From NCBI GenBank assembly GCA_035554595.1, contig DATMIH010000212.1, positions 1 to 31,007 of the forward strand: a stretch of DNA of 31,007 bases, written 5' to 3'. The stretch comes from VRUE01 sp035554595 (lineage in GTDB: Bacteria > Actinomycetota > Thermoleophilia > Solirubrobacterales > 70-9). This document shows, in pieces, positions 8,540-15,718 of the stretch. The position numbers and the translations under genes are program-made. Position 1 is the stretch's first letter, and each line of letters begins with the position of its first letter. The notes beneath the pieces were generated by a model. That model was given only the letters and a program-made list of their open reading frames with translations, ran no database searches and was not told the origin of the DNA.

Positions 8540-8556
8540 GGGGCGCGCTGCGCCCC
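8540..8556. terminator. Short GC hairpin, possible terminator without T-tract
   Basis: GGGGCGC, a 3-nt loop, then GCGCCCC gives a perfect 7-bp stem downstream of the CxxC gene. No T-run follows, so it would be an imperfect terminator at best. Nothing else is recognisable between 8482 and 8619, although the reading frame of the next gene stays open through it. Confidence 0.3.
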
Positions 8557-8619
8557 AGCGGCCTCTGGACGCCGGTTGACGCACCGGCATCGCAGCCGAT
8601 TCCTGAGATCCCCGAGGGG

Positions 8620-9560
8620 GTGCTGCTCGTCGTCGGGAAACCGCCGAGCGATCTCGACGCATTCGCCGTCGCTCCCTGCGCCGAGGATCTCGGGATCGAT
8701 CCGTTGACGTTGGATCAGGTCAAAGGGCTGATCTCCGGCTTGCCGTTTGAGCCCGCGATGATGGCGCTGGCGGTTTTCAGCGCTGGTGCCTGGTTCGCCG
8801 GCGCCGACTCAGCGAAGCACCTGGCGCTGGCCGAAGAGATCTTCGGAACCGGGCGCCCGATCATCGAGAAGTTCCGCGAGTTCAGCGCCGCTGGCCCGAA
8901 ACACCTCCTCATCAACGAACAGCATCTGGCAGTCCTAATGCGGCTGTTGATCACCGGCGCCGGCTCGGATGCGGATGGCCTGCGCCAGCTCGATGACGAG
9001 GAGATCGACAAGTTGCTCGGTGCAGTGGTGGCGATCGCTGATCCGATCAACGCCGGCAATGATCGGGCGACGGAACGGGGGAGCCCCGCGACTTGGGCCC
9101 CGTACACCGTTCGGGCGGGTCTCTACTTCGACCAGTCGAACTTGGGCAGCGACCACGGCCGCGCGCGGGCTCTGTTCGTCGACCTGTTCGGCGTGGTGGG
9201 TCCTGAGTCCCACCGGTGGTGCGACCTCGCAGCCCGGGCTGCTCGAAAACCAGCTCCCAGCAGAGGTCACCGAGCGCCTGGTAGGCGCGATAAGTGCCGA
9301 TCGCGCCGAACTGGTCGAGCGCTTCGCCGAAGCCGGCGACAGCTTCGACCACCTGGTCTGGGACCGCGCCCCTTTGAGCAGCGCCCGTTCCTTCGCCTTG
9401 GCGACGGCCGCATGATCCTGATGAGCCCGCGGTTCCTGCACGCATGGATGGGGGAGGGTTTCTACTATCGCCTATGGCCCCGAATTGGTCGCGATTGAGG
9501 TCAGCGGCGGGCGGCCGGCCCGGCTCATCCATCGCAGCAGAGATTTCCAAAGCCATCCGA
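8620..9560 (+). pseudogene. Decayed gene of unknown function with at least three frame changes
   Basis: The frame beginning at GTG 8620 reads convincingly to about 9235 (MLLVVGKPPSDLDAF..., DEEIDKLLGAVVAIADPIN, ARALFVDLFGVVGPES). Sense then passes to the next frame (LLENQLPAEVTERLVGAISA, then DSFDHLVWDRAPL) until about 9371. It returns to the first frame (EQRPFLRLGDGRMILMSPRF, then MGEGFYYRL) and jumps again near 9473 (YGPELVAIEVSGGRPARL). The peptide fragments are each coherent and in one order, so this is one eroded gene with deletions rather than several genes. The 5' end may also be truncated, since the frame is open back to 8482. I do not recognise the family. It lies between the CxxC gene and tRNA-fMet in what looks like a degraded accessory segment. 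Confidence 0.7.
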
Positions 9561-9610
9561 TGCAATCAGCCGAGGCCACAAGAGCGCGTCTTCTCGCTCC
9601 CAGGAGACAA

Positions 9611-9632
9611 AATTGGTACCCGCTTGGTACCC
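9611..9632 (+). repeat. Tandem 11-bp GTACCC motif, right copy
   Basis: AATTGGTACCC followed by GCTTGGTACCC has the same 11-bp period and orientation as the pair at 7676-7697. It stands 64 bp from the 3' end of tRNA-fMet, just beyond that gene's terminator. Confidence 0.45.
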
Positions 9633-9660
9633 GTACCTCGCCAGGGACCCTTCCTTTGGA

Positions 9661-9690
9661 CAAGAAAAAAGCCCCGTTTCCGGGGCTTTT
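9661..9690 (-). terminator. Intrinsic terminator of tRNA-fMet
   Basis: Read on the minus strand, the stem GGGGCTTTT pairs with AAAAGCCCC across the loop GTTTCC (plus-strand arms 9667-9675 and 9682-9690) and is followed by a six-base T run. It begins just after the 3' end of the tRNA gene. The T runs on both sides could make it work in both directions. Confidence 0.8.
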
Positions 9691-9695
9691 CTCGA

Positions 9696-9769
<74 letters not shown>

Positions 9770-9809
9770 GCGTGAAGGGCATGCTAGCAACGTGGGGGCT
9801 GTTGTCTCA

Positions 9810-9815
9810 TAGAGT
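9810..9815 (+). promoter_or_regulatory. Putative -10 hexamer TAGAGT for ppx
   Basis: TAGAGT lies 9 nt before the ppx ATG with no Shine-Dalgarno in between, as expected for a leaderless transcript. I see no clear -35 box. Confidence 0.45.
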
Positions 9816-9824
9816 GCCGCCGGC

Positions 9825-10766
9825 ATGGATGCGGGCTCTCACAGGGTGGCGGTGATCGACATCGGCTCCAACTCGACGCGGCTGCTGATTGCCGCCGTCG
9901 CCGGGGGGCGGGTGACGGAGGTAGAGCGGCAAAGCCGAGTGACTCGTCTGGGCCGCGGCGTCGATCTCTCGGGGCAGCTCTCGGCTGAGGCGATCGAGGC
10001 GGCCTGCGAGGCGATCGGCGACTACATGGCGATCTGCCGCGAGAACGAGGTCGAGAGCATTGACGCGATCGCGACCAGCGCCGTGCGCGACGCTTCCAAT
10101 GGCAGCGCCTTCGCCGCCGAGCTGCGCGAGCGCTTCGCGCTCTCGGCCCGGGTGCTCGACGGCGAGGAAGAGGCTCGGCTCACCTACCTCGGCGCCACCT
10201 GCGAGAACTCGCCCAGCGTGCCGACGTTGGTCGTCGACATCGGCGGCGGCTCGACCGAGCTGATCGTCGGCACCGGCGAGGTGGTCGCCTTCCACACCTC
10301 GCTGCAGGCGGGCGTCGTTCGCCACAGCGAGCGCCACATCACTGGCGACCCTCCCAGCACGCTCGAGCTCGAGGCCCTGGCCCGCGACGTGCGCGGCCTG
10401 ATCGAGGGCGCAATCGTCAACCAGCCCGGCGCCCGTGCCGAGGCCGGCATCGCCGTCGCCGGCACGCCCACCTCGCTGGCCTCGATCGAGATCGGCCTCG
10501 AGCCCTATGACCCGAAGCAAGTACACGGGCATACGCTGACCCTCGGCACGATCCAGCGACTTCTCTCGCAATTGGCCTCCGCCCCACTGTCCAAACGGGC
10601 AGGGATAACAGGAATGCACCCCGATCGCGCGCCTAACATCGTGGCCGGAGTGGTGATTTTGGTCGAGACGATGCGCGCATTCGGCCTCGACCGCATCGAG
10701 GTCTCCGAGCACGACATCCTCTACGGCAGCGCAATATCGGCTGTTTCGGCTTTGGACTGCGGATAA
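9825..10766 (+). CDS. ppx: Ppx/GppA family phosphatase (exopolyphosphatase-like)
   Basis: 313 aa, the short single-module form typical of Actinobacteria; E. coli Ppx is about 510 aa with an extra HD-like half. It has the ASKHA-fold signatures: phosphate-1 loop VIDIGSNSTRLL (residues 10-21), a GEEEARL segment near 115 that holds the usual catalytic glutamate, and phosphate-2 loop VVDIGGGSTELIVG near 136. Members hydrolyse terminal phosphates of polyphosphate and/or the 5'-phosphate of pppGpp, and so link phosphate storage to the stringent response. Several actinobacterial short Ppx proteins act on only one of these substrates, so specificity is open. The start is chosen at the ATG placed just after the TAGAGT hexamer. 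Confidence 0.92.
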   Translation: MDAGSHRVAVIDIGSNSTRLLIAAVAGGRVTEVERQSRVTRLGRGVDLSGQLSAEAIEAACEAIGDYMAICRENEVESIDAIATSAVRDASNGSAFAAELRERFALSARVLDGEEEARLTYLGATCENSPSVPTLVVDIGGGSTELIVGTGEVVAFHTSLQAGVVRHSERHITGDPPSTLELEALARDVRGLIEGAIVNQPGARAEAGIAVAGTPTSLASIEIGLEPYDPKQVHGHTLTLGTIQRLLSQLASAPLSKRAGITGMHPDRAPNIVAGVVILVETMRAFGLDRIEVSEHDILYGSAISAVSALDCG

Positions 10767-10789
10767 CCCCGCATTCTCAATCGTAGTAA

Positions 10790-11130
10790 TTCTGTGTTCC
10801 TATGTGGACAGTCGTGTCTCTCCTGCCCGGACATTTGGGTTAAACAAGCGGTCGAACCCCCAAAAGTTGGTAGGCAGGAGGTCATCGATTACGAGTAGCA
10901 GGCCTAGTGCCAGCTAGACGTATCGGATAGGCGAGCAGATAATCGCCACATCGAGAAAGAGGTGGGACAACCCCTCTCAGACTCGGTTATAGGACTCGGA
11001 CGATTGCCGCATCATGGCGCCTCCCGCCGTCTGGGTCCACTAAATAAGAACTGGTTCCTGAAGACGTACCCCTGCCCGTCCTGAGGGACCAACTTGAAAC
11101 GACCGCCAGAGATGGCGGTCGTTTCTTTTT
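10790..11130 (+). ncRNA. Candidate structured non-coding RNA ending in a strong terminator
   Basis: There is no protein gene between 10767 and 11156. The stretch holds several hairpins. CTCCTGCC at 10820-10827 pairs with GGCAGGAG at 10873-10880, enclosing TTTGGGTT (10834-10841) against AACCCCCAAA (10855-10864). GGCGA/TCGCC pair at 10930-10934/10943-10947, and AGAGG/CCTCT at 10958-10962/10973-10977. The segment ends in a 12-bp stem with a T-run on the plus strand. It could be a long 3' UTR of ppx or an independent RNA. It lacks the conserved signatures I know for tmRNA, RNase P RNA, SRP RNA and the common riboswitches. The 5' end is a guess. Confidence 0.4.
11096..11130 (+). terminator. Strong intrinsic terminator
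   Basis: GAAACGACCGCC (11096-11107), loop AGAGAT, then GGCGGTCGTTTC (11114-11125): a perfect 12-bp stem followed by TTTTT. The orientation is plus. It would end the transcript of ppx or of the non-coding RNA in front of it, and would face the convergent ThDP-enzyme gene. Confidence 0.9.
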
Positions 11131-11156
11131 GGGCAAGAGCGACCAGTAAGGCCGTG

Positions 11157-12767
11157 TTAGGCGAGGTTCGACTTGCGCGGGTAGACGACCTCGGGATCGG
11201 TGAGGACGTTGACCAGGGTCGGCTTACCCGACTCGAAGGCACGCTCGAGCGCCGGTCGCAGCTCACCCGGTTCTCGCACCAGGACCCCCTCGCAGCCGAG
11301 CGCTTCGACCATCTGCTCGTAACGCGTTTCGGGCCGCAGCTCCGCCGCCACCGAGTAACCGTAGAGAAACTTCATCGGGTGGTGCTCCAGTGCCCAGATG
11401 CCGTTGTTGCCCATCACGCCGACGATCGGCAGGCCGTGGCGGGCCATCGTGTCGAACTCCATCCCGGCGAAGCCGAAGGCGCCGTCGCCAAGCAGCAGGC
11501 AAACCTGGCGGTCGGGATGGGCCAGCTTGGCGCCGATCGCCTGGCCCGGCCCCGCCCCGAGGCAACCGAAGGGACCGGGGTCCATCCAGCAACCCGGCTG
11601 GTAGGTATCGATAAAGCGGCCGGCGTAGGAGACGAAATCGCCGCCGTCGCCGATGACGATCGCGTCGCGCTCGAGCACTTCGCCCAGCTCCTTGTAGACC
11701 CGAACCGGGTGCAGCGGCGAGCGGCCGTCGTCGAGCTCACCCTGCTCGACAGCCCGCTTCTCCTCCTCGACCTTGCGCAGCTGCGCCAGCCAGGGGTCGG
11801 TGCGGCGCTGCGGCGACCCGAGCGCTTCGCGGATCGCCGCCAGGCTGGCGGCGACGTCGCCGACAAGGTCGACCTGCGGGGCGCGGTTGGCAGTCAGCTC
11901 ATTGGGTGCGGCGTCGAGCCGAATCAGCTTCGCCTCCTCGGCGATGGAGGCGCCGAAGCCCAGGCGGAAGTCAAGCGGCACGCCGATCACCAGCGCCACG
12001 TCTGCCCCGCCGAGGCCGGCGCCGCGGGCACGGCTGAAGGCGAGCTCATGGTCGGCAGGCAGGCAACCGCGCCCGAGACCGTTGAGGAAGACCGGGATCC
12101 CGAGCGCCTCGGCCAGGGCGCGAAGCTCGTCCTCCCCCCTCCCCCAATACAGGCCGGAGCCGGCCATGATCGCCGGCCGCTCGGCCGAGGCAAGCAGTGC
12201 CGCGGCCTCCTCGATCCCGTCTGCCGGACCGGCCTCGCCCGGCACGGGCTCAGGGATGCCCGCCTCCGCCTCGGTGAAGACAACGTCAAGCGGATAGTCG
12301 ACGAAGGTCGGGCCGCCCGGCATCGCCTGCGCCAGGTCGAGCGCCGCCGCCGTGCGCACCCCGATCTCGCCCGGCTCCCTCACCGTCTCCGCCGACTTGA
12401 CCAGCGGCGAGACGACCGGCACGTGATCGAACTCCTGCAGCGAGCCCGACCCCCAGCGCATCTCCGGCGCCCGCCCCCCAAGCACACAGACTGGCGAGCC
12501 GTTGGCCTGCGCCCCGGCGATCGCGCTGATCCCGTTGGTCACGCCTGGCCCCGCGGTCAGCGCGGCAACGCCCACTCTGCGGGTCGCCTTGGCGAAGCCC
12601 TCGGCCGCGAAGGTCGCCGTCTGCTCGTGGCGGACGTCGACGATCTCGATGCCCTCGGCCTTGCAGCCGTCGTATATAGAGAACAGGTGTCCCCCTGAAA
12701 GCGTGAAGAGGTGCGTGACCCCCCTGGACTTCAGCGCCTTGGCAACAATCCGCCCTCCATGATCCAT
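11157..12767 (-). CDS. ilvG: ThDP-dependent acetolactate synthase-like enzyme (IlvG type)
   Basis: 536 aa. It has the N-terminal PYR domain with the catalytic glutamate E48 in DVRHEQTATFAAEG, the LTAGPGVTNG loop, a central domain (AERPAIMAGSGLYWG), and a C-terminal PP domain with the ThDP/Mg motif GDGAFGFAGMEFDTM...MGNN near residue 424. From memory it matches mycobacterial IlvG along its length (FTLSGGHLFSIYDG, GSLQEFDHVP, GCWMDPGPFGCLG, the YPRKSNLA end). Family members condense pyruvate or decarboxylate 2-oxo acids. IlvG is a second AHAS-like protein whose role beside the true IlvB/IlvN is uncertain, and oxalyl-CoA-decarboxylase-like chemistry cannot be excluded. No small subunit gene is adjacent. 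The ATG lies 9 nt after a TAGGCT hexamer. Confidence 0.85.
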   Translation of the reverse strand: MDHGGRIVAKALKSRGVTHLFTLSGGHLFSIYDGCKAEGIEIVDVRHEQTATFAAEGFAKATRRVGVAALTAGPGVTNGISAIAGAQANGSPVCVLGGRAPEMRWGSGSLQEFDHVPVVSPLVKSAETVREPGEIGVRTAAALDLAQAMPGGPTFVDYPLDVVFTEAEAGIPEPVPGEAGPADGIEEAAALLASAERPAIMAGSGLYWGRGEDELRALAEALGIPVFLNGLGRGCLPADHELAFSRARGAGLGGADVALVIGVPLDFRLGFGASIAEEAKLIRLDAAPNELTANRAPQVDLVGDVAASLAAIREALGSPQRRTDPWLAQLRKVEEEKRAVEQGELDDGRSPLHPVRVYKELGEVLERDAIVIGDGGDFVSYAGRFIDTYQPGCWMDPGPFGCLGAGPGQAIGAKLAHPDRQVCLLLGDGAFGFAGMEFDTMARHGLPIVGVMGNNGIWALEHHPMKFLYGYSVAAELRPETRYEQMVEALGCEGVLVREPGELRPALERAFESGKPTLVNVLTDPEVVYPRKSNLA

Positions 12768-12776
12768 AGAAGCTGG

Positions 12777-12782
12777 AGCCTA
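12777..12782 (-). promoter_or_regulatory. Putative -10 hexamer TAGGCT for the IlvG-like gene
   Basis: On the minus strand TAGGCT stands 9 nt before the ATG at 12767, and there is no Shine-Dalgarno. This is the same geometry as at ppx. Confidence 0.45.
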
Positions 12783-12794
12783 AGGGACGCTTCT

Positions 12795-12876
12795 CGTGCG
12801 GGTGGCGCCGGGCAGGGGGTCGAGGACAGCCCGTGGACTGCCCGCAGGCCCCCTGCCTCGTGACAGGACCCGCACG
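12795..12876. repeat. Nested long palindrome between the IlvG-like gene and tRNA-Leu
   Basis: The outer arms CGTGCGGGT (12795-12803) and ACCCGCACG (12868-12876) pair over 9 bp. The inner arms GGCAGGGGG (12811-12819) and CCCCCTGCC (12849-12857) pair over another 9 bp. The centre GGACAG...CTGCCC can fold further. It sits in the divergent promoter region, upstream of both genes, so it is not a terminator for either. It has the same build as the other palindromes in the window but no matching core. Confidence 0.7.
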
Positions 12877-12891
12877 CCGAAGCCCCCGAGC

Positions 12892-12897
12892 TACCAT
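12892..12897 (+). promoter_or_regulatory. Putative -10 hexamer TACCAT for tRNA-Leu
   Basis: TACCAT ends 6 nt before the first tRNA base, so transcription would begin essentially at the mature 5' end. No obvious -35 is seen. Confidence 0.4.
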
Positions 12898-12903
12898 CGC
12901 CCT

Positions 12904-12990
12904 GCCCGGGTGGCGAAATTGGCAAAAGCGGCGCCCTTAAAAGGCGCTGCCCCACTGGGGGGCTTGCGGGTTCGAATCCCGCCCCGGGCA
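12904..12990 (+). tRNA. tRNA-Leu (UAA)
   Basis: 87 nt. The acceptor stem GCCCGGG/CCCGGGC is perfect and the discriminator is A. The anticodon stem GCGCC/GGCGC encloses CTTAAAA, giving anticodon UAA. There is a long class II variable arm (TGCCCCACTGGGGGGCTT), and the T arm is GCGGGTTCGAATCCCGC. CCA is not encoded. Confidence 0.96.
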
Positions 12991-13113
12991 TTTTGTTGAG
13001 TTTGGGTTTCTAAATCCGCACTAAAAACTGCTGAGGGACCGCAACAAAGCCGCTGCTACGGTGTCCTTGAGCTAGAAGACAAACGCCTTCCCCGGCTCTA
13101 ACGGAGGATTCGC

Positions 13114-14652
13114 TTGGAGGCTTCAGCTCTCACACATGCCAGTCGCCGCGGACTCCTCGCCCGGCGCTCGCCGCTGCTCAAACTTCAAGGGGACGAGCAC
13201 CTGATCGCGATGGCCCGCGCCGGCAACCCCGGCGCCTTCGAGGCGATCGTCGATCGTTACCAGGGGCGGCTGCTCGGCTTCTGCCGCCAGATGCTGGGCT
13301 CCACCGAGGATGCCGAAGACGTCCTGCAGGAGGTCTTCGTCAACGCCTACCGGGCGATGCTGGCCGACGAGCGCGAGATCAACCTGCGCCCGTGGCTCTA
13401 CCGGATCGCCCGCAACCGTTGCCTCAACCACCTGCGCAAACCGACCGCCGACGCCCAGGAATCGATGGACATGGTTCCCGAAGTCGAGGCCGCCTCAACC
13501 GCCGAGAAGGTCCATAACCGCGAGGAGTTCCGCCAGCTGCTCACCGACGTCGGCAAGCTGCCCGAGACCCAGCGCTCGGCGCTGCTGCTGCGCGAGATGG
13601 ACGCGATGTCCTACGAGGAGATCGCCCAGGCGATGGAGACCAGCGTGCCCTCGGTCAAGTCGCTGCTGGTGCGGGCGCGGATCTCGCTCGCCGAGGCCAG
13701 CCAGGCGCGCCAGCTCACCTGCGGCGAGGTGCGGCTCGACCTCGCCGAGGCCGCCGAGGGGCTGCGCAAGCTCTCCGGCCCGGTCCGCCGCCACGTTCGC
13801 GACTGCGAAGAGTGCAAGGACTTCCGCTCTCAGCTCCGCTCCAACGACAAGGTGCTCGCGGCCCTGGTGCCGGTCGGGCCCCTGGTCGCGCTGAAGGGCT
13901 TCATCGCTTCAAAGCTTGGCCTGGGAGGTGCTGGCACCGGGGGTGCGGCGACCGCTACGGGCGCCGGCGGCGCTGGCGCGGTAGGCGGCGTTGGCGCCGC
14001 GCTCGGTGGCGGCGGTGCCGCCGGTGGCATCGGCGGCCTCAGTGGCATCGGCGGGGCAGTCGGCGGGGCGATCGGCACCAAGGCCGTCGCTGGCGTGGTA
14101 ACCGCCGCCGTCCTCACCGGCGGCATCGTCGAGGTCAAGCAGCAGACCGAACCGACTCCAGTGAACTCACCTGCTCCCATCGCTCATGTCTCCACTCAAG
14201 GACCGCCGATCGCCGCGGTTGCGCCGGCGCAAAACGCTGTCGCGGCGCCCGCCCCGCTCGAAACGGCGGTGGTCGAACCGACTCCGGTCCCGGTCGAACC
14301 GGCCCCGGTTGAAGCCGAAGTCCCCGAGGAAGTCGCCGCCGAACCGCCCGTGACGGAAGAAGTCACCGGCTCCGGCGGCGTCGAAGCGCCCGAAGCGACC
14401 GCGGATGAGCAGGCCGCCGCGGGTATCGACGGCGCCACGCCCTCGACCGCCACCGCCGGCGCTCCCGCGGGAGCCGGCACCGGCACCGTCGTCGTCACCG
14501 TCGGCGGCAGCGGCTCGACACCACCCACGACGGCCCCACCGACCGAAACCGCTCCGCCGCCCCCACCGCCAGCGGCTGAAAGCCCCGCCCCGGTCGAAGA
14601 AGCCCCGCCCGCCTCCTCGGGCATCAGCGAAGCCCCCGCAGACGAAGGCTGA
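13114..14652 (+). CDS. ECF sigma factor fused to a zinc anti-sigma-like domain, membrane segment and Pro-rich tail
   Basis: 512 aa, far longer than a normal ECF sigma (~180-200 aa). Region 2 lies at ~30-105 (AFEAIVDRYQGRLLGFCRQM, DAEDVLQEVFVNAY, then LRPWLYRIARNRCLNHLR). Region 4 lies at ~145-195 (LPETQRSALLLREMDAMSYE, VPSVKSLLVRAR). Then comes C203, with H227-x3-C231-x2-C234: the cysteine/histidine pattern and near-identical spacing of zinc-binding anti-sigma (ZAS) domains such as RsrA. A Gly/Ala-rich linker (~270-325) leads to a hydrophobic stretch AVAGVVTAAVLTGGIV (~325-340) and a ~165-residue Pro/Glu/Ala tail, probably outside the cell. This suggests a membrane-held, self-inhibited sigma factor. 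The TTG start has a good Shine-Dalgarno (GGAGGA, 6 nt). TACGGT at 13057-13062 may be the -10. Confidence 0.88.
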   Translation: MEASALTHASRRGLLARRSPLLKLQGDEHLIAMARAGNPGAFEAIVDRYQGRLLGFCRQMLGSTEDAEDVLQEVFVNAYRAMLADEREINLRPWLYRIARNRCLNHLRKPTADAQESMDMVPEVEAASTAEKVHNREEFRQLLTDVGKLPETQRSALLLREMDAMSYEEIAQAMETSVPSVKSLLVRARISLAEASQARQLTCGEVRLDLAEAAEGLRKLSGPVRRHVRDCEECKDFRSQLRSNDKVLAALVPVGPLVALKGFIASKLGLGGAGTGGAATATGAGGAGAVGGVGAALGGGGAAGGIGGLSGIGGAVGGAIGTKAVAGVVTAAVLTGGIVEVKQQTEPTPVNSPAPIAHVSTQGPPIAAVAPAQNAVAAPAPLETAVVEPTPVPVEPAPVEAEVPEEVAAEPPVTEEVTGSGGVEAPEATADEQAAAGIDGATPSTATAGAPAGAGTGTVVVTVGGSGSTPPTTAPPTETAPPPPPPAAESPAPVEEAPPASSGISEAPADEG

Positions 14653-14681
14653 GCGCCCCCGCCTAAGCCGCCGCTCGGCGC

Positions 14682-15608
14682 CTACTGCAGGCCGATCACC
14701 TTGAGCCGGCGCATCAGCGAGGTTCCGGCGAACTTGCGCGTGTCGGCGAGCGAGTAGCCGAAGACTTCGTAGTCCTCGTCCGGCGGCGCCCAGGGCGGTG
14801 AGAGCACGCCGTCGGCAACCGGCAGCACTTCCTCCAGCGTGCGCTGGATCGCCTGCTTGTAGCGCTCGTCCTCGCCCGCCTTCTCGCGCAGGAAGACCGA
14901 GCCGAAGGCGACGTGGCGGTGCTCATCGCGCGCAACGTTCTGGAAGCCCTCGACGAAGCCCGGCAGCGTCCCCTGGCTTTCGTTGTAATCCATGATGAAG
15001 TGCTGGCCGGTGAGGGCGAGCATCCCCTCAATCACCATGTGGTAAATCGTCACCGCCTCGACCAGTGCTTCGGTGTCCTCGGGTTCGACCGCGAGCCGGT
15101 CGGTGCGCCGCTTCAGCATCTCGTCGAAGAGGCGGCCGAAGTTCTCGTTGAGGTGCTCGGAGGTCTGCGTCAGCATCTCCGAGAGCTGATCGGACTCGAG
15201 CACGCCGACCTCGCGGTAGAAGCGCTCGAAGAAGCGCACGTGGCGGGCCTCGTCGGCGATCTGGGTGCAGAGGAAGATGCGCTGCTCCTCGGTCGGCGCC
15301 GCGCGCATGATCGGCCCCAGCTCCTCGGCCACCTTCTGCTCGCCGATGAAGAAGGAGGAGAGCCCGTACATGCGCTGGAAGCGCTCTTCGTCGTCGAAGC
15401 GCTCGTTCCAGTCCTCGCGGTCGCGACTGAAGTCGAGCTCCTGGGTCTGCCACTGCTGGCGCTCCCAGAGCAGGTAGAGCTCCTCGTAGGTGAGCAGTTT
15501 GATCTCGGAAGTGCGGTCGGCCGCCTCGTTCAGCGCCGGGTCGGCGGTCGCCTGGAAGTCGGCGCGCTCGGTCCGTGTTTCAGTCCCGGATGCCTCAGTG
15601 GTTCCCAT
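14682..15608 (-). CDS. R2-like ligand-binding oxidase (R2lox) family protein
   Basis: 308 aa ferritin-like four-helix protein. All six expected metal ligands are present: E90, E120, H123, E194, E229 and H232. V93 lies three residues after E90 and Y189 five before E194, matching the positions of the Val-Tyr ether cross-link of R2lox (V71/Y162 in the mycobacterial protein). That favours R2lox over a true ribonucleotide reductase small subunit, and no nrdE/nrdA is nearby. R2lox proteins hold a Mn/Fe centre and a long-chain lipid ligand; their substrate is unknown. I start at ATG 15608 because GAGGAG lies 7-8 nt upstream; the longer frame back to 15635 has no better signal. A 13-bp inverted repeat sits in the leader. 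Confidence 0.85.
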   Translation of the reverse strand: MGTTEASGTETRTERADFQATADPALNEAADRTSEIKLLTYEELYLLWERQQWQTQELDFSRDREDWNERFDDEERFQRMYGLSSFFIGEQKVAEELGPIMRAAPTEEQRIFLCTQIADEARHVRFFERFYREVGVLESDQLSEMLTQTSEHLNENFGRLFDEMLKRRTDRLAVEPEDTEALVEAVTIYHMVIEGMLALTGQHFIMDYNESQGTLPGFVEGFQNVARDEHRHVAFGSVFLREKAGEDERYKQAIQRTLEEVLPVADGVLSPPWAPPDEDYEVFGYSLADTRKFAGTSLMRRLKVIGLQ

Positions 15609-15629
15609 CGCTGCTCTCCTCGCAATCCA

Positions 15630-15672
15630 GTGCAACGTTTTTCGGCCCCACGAGAGCAGAAAAACGTTGCAC
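15630..15672. repeat. 13-bp perfect inverted repeat upstream of the R2lox gene
   Basis: GTGCAACGTTTTT (15630-15642) and AAAAACGTTGCAC (15660-15672) pair perfectly around a 17-nt core. It lies 22 nt from the R2lox start, upstream of its Shine-Dalgarno, so it could be an operator, a 5'-UTR hairpin or one more member of the palindrome class. On the minus strand GCCGAAAAACGTTGCA loosely resembles the GCCGAAAAAGTGCAA of family A. Confidence 0.75.
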
Positions 15673-15718
15673 CCGGCTGGGTTCTGGGATCGAGCGAGAC
15701 TAGCAGCGGCCTGGCTGC

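Noticed and set aside
10790..11130. tmRNA, RNase P RNA, SRP RNA or a TPP, cobalamin or SAM riboswitch
   Set aside because: None of the conserved sequence blocks I know for these RNAs is present on either strand.
11012..11266. A small minus-strand frame over the 3' end of the IlvG-like gene and the terminator
   Set aside because: It is out of frame with the real gene, crosses the terminator hairpin and has no start signal.
11094..12698. A 534-codon plus-strand frame
   Set aside because: It is antisense to the IlvG-like enzyme, which has all family motifs. The frame also starts inside a terminator hairpin.
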